Position numbers and translations under genes: made by a program. A stretch of 64,000 nucleotides of DNA from Geomonas sp. RF6 (GTDB lineage Bacteria; Desulfobacterota; Desulfuromonadia; Geobacterales; Geobacteraceae): the NCBI RefSeq assembly GCF_021044625.1, contig NZ_CP087999.1, positions 1,381,001-1,445,000 on the forward strand, read 5' to 3'. This document shows positions 61,236 through 64,000 of the stretch, in pieces. The notes under the pieces are model-generated. The model did no database searches and was not told the origin of the DNA. It worked only from the letters and a program-made list of their open reading frames with translations. Numbering within the stretch: the first letter of the stretch is position 1; each line of letters opens with the position of its first letter.

Positions 61236-61587
61236 CGGGAGGAAAGACATCAGCCAAGACTCGAAGCAATTATGCTTCAGCCTTCCTTGCCATTGGCGGG
61301 TGCTTGACAGGCGTGAGTGATAAGCTGCCGCAGGACAAATCCCCCTGTCCCCTTCGCAAAGGGGGGGACGCGAGTTCTCGTGCAGTGGGTGAACTACCGT
61401 GCAAATCCTTGGGAGTGCAGAACCCTTCGCGAAGGGGGGAACGTATTAGCATCGCTTTTTCGTTTAAGGGGCGCAGAAACCTTGGTTCCCGGCCTTCCGG
61501 AATGCCCGATGCACAAAAAAATCCCCCTCGGCTGACCGGAGGGGGATTTTCTTGTACTTCCTGGCAAAGCTGCAGACTACACGCGTC
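61236..61587. other. Intergenic region with repeat remnants
   Basis: Contains a copy of the G/C-run repeat (CAAATCCCCCTGTCCCCTTC then GCAAAGGGGGGG, 61337-61369) and a partial copy near 61423-61441. The minus-strand terminator is listed separately. No credible gene. Confidence 0.65.
61517..61550. terminator. Terminator after the FKBP gene
   Basis: Stem AAAATCCCCCTC / GGAGGGGGATTTT with an 8-nt loop. On the minus strand it ends in a run of T residues, 40 bp past the FKBP stop codon; it also works on the plus strand. Confidence 0.85.
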
Positions 61588-62040
61588 TTACAGGATCTCC
61601 ACCAGTTTGAGGTCGAAGTTCAGTGCCTGGCCGGCAAGCGGGTGGTTGGCGTCGATGGTGATCGTCTCGTCGGTCACCTCGGTCACCATTACCTGGAAAA
61701 CCTGCCCGTCCGCCTGGGTCACTTCCAGCTGCTGCCCCACCTCGGGGTTCATTTCGGGCGGCAGGTCGCCACGCGGCACTTCCGCCACCATTTCTTCAAT
61801 CCTTTCACCGTATGCTTCGTCGACGGGAATGTGGATCGTTTTGGTCTCGCCCGGGCTCATCCCAACGATGGCTGCCTCGAAGCCGGGAATGACCTCACCT
61901 TCGCCTACGGTGAATTCCAGCGGGCCGTGCCCGCCCGAGCAATCATCATCCTCACAAATGGAGGAATCGAATACGGAGCCGTCATCAAGCTTCCCCGTGT
62001 AGTCAACCTTTACGCGATCCCCCTGTTTTGCCTGTGCCAT
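61588..62040 (-). CDS. SlyD-like FKBP peptidyl-prolyl isomerase
   Basis: 150 aa. The FKBP core has GDRVKVDYTGKLDDGSVFDS, GEGEVIPGFEAAIVGM and a flap insert region (EAYGERIEEMVAEVPRGDLP) as in SlyD. The C-terminus is DANHPLAGQALNFDLKLVEI. No His-rich metal tail is present. A loop CEDDDCSGGHG near 29-39 is an unusual Cys/His/Asp insertion that might bind metal. Cytoplasmic folding helper. Confidence 0.92.
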   Translation of the reverse strand: MAQAKQGDRVKVDYTGKLDDGSVFDSSICEDDDCSGGHGPLEFTVGEGEVIPGFEAAIVGMSPGETKTIHIPVDEAYGERIEEMVAEVPRGDLPPEMNPEVGQQLEVTQADGQVFQVMVTEVTDETITIDANHPLAGQALNFDLKLVEIL

Positions 62041-62252
62041 AGTGCACCACCTTTTGTTTTATGGTCCCTCGAAGTGGGTGAAAATAGCAGATCACTTCAT
62101 CATTTTCCAATAAATTGTGCCACACGGTGGAAGGCAAAGGAAGCGGCGGTTGCACATTTGCCTTCCGTATTGGTGCGGCGCCCTCCCGGGGAGCGGAAAT
62201 CGCCCCTTCACTTCGAGGGGCGGAAATGGTATGTATCGTCACTGGAGGAAGC

Positions 62253-62774
62253 ATGCAAACCAAAGACAACACCATCATTTTCAACGGTCTCGTGGTGGAT
62301 GTGGAGCAGATGGAAGTGCTGATCGGGGAGCGGGGATGGCATACCTACCAGATCGTGCGCCACCCCGGGGGCGCGGCGATCCTCCCGCTGCACGAGGACC
62401 GCACCGTGACACTGATACGGCAGCTGCGCCCCGCGGTCGGGGAATTCCTCCTGGAGCTTCCGGCCGGGCGCCTGTCGCCGGAGGAGGATCCCGGGGAGTG
62501 TGCCGCCAGGGAACTCGTGGAGGAAACGGGGCTGAAGTCCTCCACCATCAAACCCCTCGGCATACTTCATTCTTCCCCGGGAGTCTTCGATGAAATAATT
62601 CATCTCTTTCTCGCCACGAACCTGGAGCAGGGGGAGGCGCTCCCGGAGGCGTACGAGGATATTTCCGCGGTGCGCATTCCTTTTGAAGAGGCGCTCCGGA
62701 TGGCGGCAGAGGGGGAAATTACGGACGGCAAGACGATAGCGGCGCTTCTTCGTGCGGAGAGGCTCCTTAGATGA
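62253..62774 (+). CDS. Nudix hydrolase, ADP-ribose pyrophosphatase type
   Basis: 173 aa from the ATG at 62253 (GGAGGAAGC). The Nudix box is GRLSPEEDPGECAARELVEE followed by TGL, preceded by VTLIRQLRPAVGEFLLELPAG and followed by SPGVFDEIIHLFLA, as in ADP-ribose pyrophosphatases. It overlaps the downstream pseudouridine synthase by 4 nt (ATGA), so the two are translationally coupled. Confidence 0.92.
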   Translation: MQTKDNTIIFNGLVVDVEQMEVLIGERGWHTYQIVRHPGGAAILPLHEDRTVTLIRQLRPAVGEFLLELPAGRLSPEEDPGECAARELVEETGLKSSTIKPLGILHSSPGVFDEIIHLFLATNLEQGEALPEAYEDISAVRIPFEEALRMAAEGEITDGKTIAALLRAERLLR

Positions 62775-63658
62775 TATTGACGGCACGGGTAACCACAGAA
62801 GAAGCGGGGATGCGCCTGGACGACGGCGCAAAGGCCCTCTTTCCAAACCTTTCGAAGACGGAGATAAGAAGGATCATCGACTGGGGGGGGTGCAACGTCT
62901 CCCAGGCGCTGGTGCGGGTGGCATCGCGCACGCTGAAGGAAGGGGACGAAATTGCGCTCGGCATCATGGAGGCTTCCCGCTGCATCGACCTTGTCTACCG
63001 CAAAGAGGATCTCCTCTACGAGGATTCGGATTTCATCGCGGTGTACAAGGCCGCCGGCTTCAATACGCAACGCACACCGTACCAATTGAAGGGGACGGTC
63101 GAGTATGCGGTGGATTGCTACCTGAAAAAGCTCGGGCTGAAGGAGCCGGCGCGGGTCATCCACCGGCTGGACCGCGGCACCTCCGGGGTGATGTTCTTCC
63201 CCAAGAACAAGAGAAGTGCCACCCTGATCTCCGCTCTTCTGAAAGAGGGCAAGGTGGACAAGACATACTGGGCGCTCGTTTCCGGGACTCCCGACCGCAC
63301 CGGGTGGCGCGACGACTCGCCGATTGGTAAGCTTGGGAAGTTCAAGTATGGCGTCGCCTTCGGCGGGAAGCCGGCATCTACCATCTTTACCGTTCTAGGC
63401 GAGGCAAACGGGATGACCCTCGTGGAGGCGAAGCCGCTGACCGGGCGTACCCACCAGATTAGGGTGCACCTCAAGCACGCGGGCTTCCCGGTCGTTGGGG
63501 ACGAAGCCTACGGGGGCGCACCCGCAGCTCGCATGATGCTGCACTGCCGCAGCATGCGCTTCACCGGGCCGAGGGGGAGGATCATCGAGGCGGTGGCGCC
63601 GCTCGATGATGACTTTGCCGCCGCGGCCCCCGAAGTGATCGAGAACGCCCCCGCGTAG
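62771..63658 (+). CDS. RluA-family RNA pseudouridine synthase
   Basis: 295 aa. An N-terminal S4-like domain (TEIRRIIDWGGCNVSQALVR) is followed by the RluA catalytic domain with Asp134 in IHRLDRGTSGVMFF, KTYWALVSG and GRTHQIRVHLKHAGFPVVGD. It isomerises uridine in rRNA or tRNA; the exact target cannot be told from sequence. Coupled to the Nudix gene. Confidence 0.93.
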   Translation: MILTARVTTEEAGMRLDDGAKALFPNLSKTEIRRIIDWGGCNVSQALVRVASRTLKEGDEIALGIMEASRCIDLVYRKEDLLYEDSDFIAVYKAAGFNTQRTPYQLKGTVEYAVDCYLKKLGLKEPARVIHRLDRGTSGVMFFPKNKRSATLISALLKEGKVDKTYWALVSGTPDRTGWRDDSPIGKLGKFKYGVAFGGKPASTIFTVLGEANGMTLVEAKPLTGRTHQIRVHLKHAGFPVVGDEAYGGAPAARMMLHCRSMRFTGPRGRIIEAVAPLDDDFAAAAPEVIENAPA

Positions 63659-63752
63659 CAGGTTTTGAAACTGGGTAGCTGGGTAATGCGCCGGAACCGG
63701 CGGAAGGTTCCGGCTTTTGAAGGAAGAGCATTCACACACACGGGAGGGGAAA

Positions 63753-64000
63753 ATGAAAAAAGCACTGGTAACCATCGCACTGTCGTGCAGCATCGCCCTC
63801 GCAGCCACCGCGGCCCTCTGGGCCGGAGACCAGCCCGGCTGCGGCAACTGCCAGAAAGTCGCCCAGAACACGGCGCAGGCGGCGGAGAAGAAGTGCATCT
63901 GCGAGTCGTGCTCCGAAGGGAAGAAAAACGCCGCCTGCACCTGTGGTTGCAACACGAGCAAAGGTTGCGACCTGAAAGGGTGCGACAGCTGCGCGAAAAA
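63753..64000 (+). CDS. Cys-rich secreted protein, C-terminus off window
   Basis: At least 82 aa, ATG after CGGGAGGGG. The signal peptide is KKALVTIALSCSIALAATAA. The mature part has dense Cys motifs: GCGNCQ, KCICESC, ACTCGCN, KGCDLKGCDSC (12 Cys in about 55 residues), with Lys and no heme CXXCH. Its Cys spacing is like metallothioneins or other small metal-binding proteins. Incomplete at the window edge. Confidence 0.8.
   Translation, partial: MKKALVTIALSCSIALAATAALWAGDQPGCGNCQKVAQNTAQAAEKKCICESCSEGKKNAACTCGCNTSKGCDLKGCDSCAK

Overview
This 64 kb window looks like chromosomal DNA of a Geobacter-type bacterium (Desulfuromonadota, formerly Deltaproteobacteria). The evidence is high-GC coding sequence, long PAS-rich hybrid histidine kinases, a PilZ protein, DUF1318 and DUF3015 proteins, NikR, rubrerythrin-like and hemerythrin proteins, and several families of palindromic intergenic repeats. 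No ribosomal RNA or marker gene is present to fix the genus; the assignment rests on gene content and repeat style.

Layout. 1-6326 (minus) is most of a very large secreted S8 protease with a long chain of MBG/Ig-like modules, cut by the left edge. 6691-7570 is a six-copy 147-bp array of REP-like palindromes. 7930-13453 holds a hybrid sensor kinase, a DUF1318 lipoprotein, a PilZ protein and a small conserved protein. 14103-22269 is a stress-type cluster: tiny membrane proteins, an SDR oxidoreductase, an AI-2E-type permease, a Gly/Ser repeat protein, a DUF922 protease, hemerythrin, a GSP17M-like protein and an AsmA-like protein. It is followed by gpmA and the Ku-LigD non-homologous end-joining pair. 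26888-40540 carries an SppA-like protease, a CHAD protein, an M28 peptidase, a rhodanese / His-Met-rich / TlpA envelope operon, DUF3015 and DUF4105 proteins, DUF190, a CHASE hybrid kinase and what looks like a toxin-antitoxin fusion scar.

40678-58328 is a 17.65 kb integrative element in a tRNA-Ser(CGA) gene. It is bounded by perfect 43-bp direct repeats and carries a tyrosine integrase at the right end. Its genes include a DUF927 ATPase, an excisionase-like HTH protein, a BRO-N protein, ArdC, a RadC-like protein and a cI-like repressor. Its cargo is an eight-gene minus-strand operon (52590-46594): 5mC methyltransferase, PD-(D/E)XK protein, Vsr, secreted SNase-like nuclease, a minimal kinase-like protein, a membrane/coiled-coil/zinc-ribbon protein, a polytopic membrane protein resembling the RipA family, and an EVE/PUA-like protein. 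The last four genes are the best candidate for an undescribed defence-type system. The element duplicates the 5' half of the tRNA, so the intact tRNA must now be read from a promoter inside the element. A promoter closely resembling the displaced host promoter is present there.

58476-64000 returns to host genes: tadA, nikR, an NDUFA9-like dehydrogenase, a ferritin-family protein, an SlyD-like isomerase, a Nudix hydrolase coupled to an RluA-type pseudouridine synthase, and the start of a Cys-rich secreted protein.
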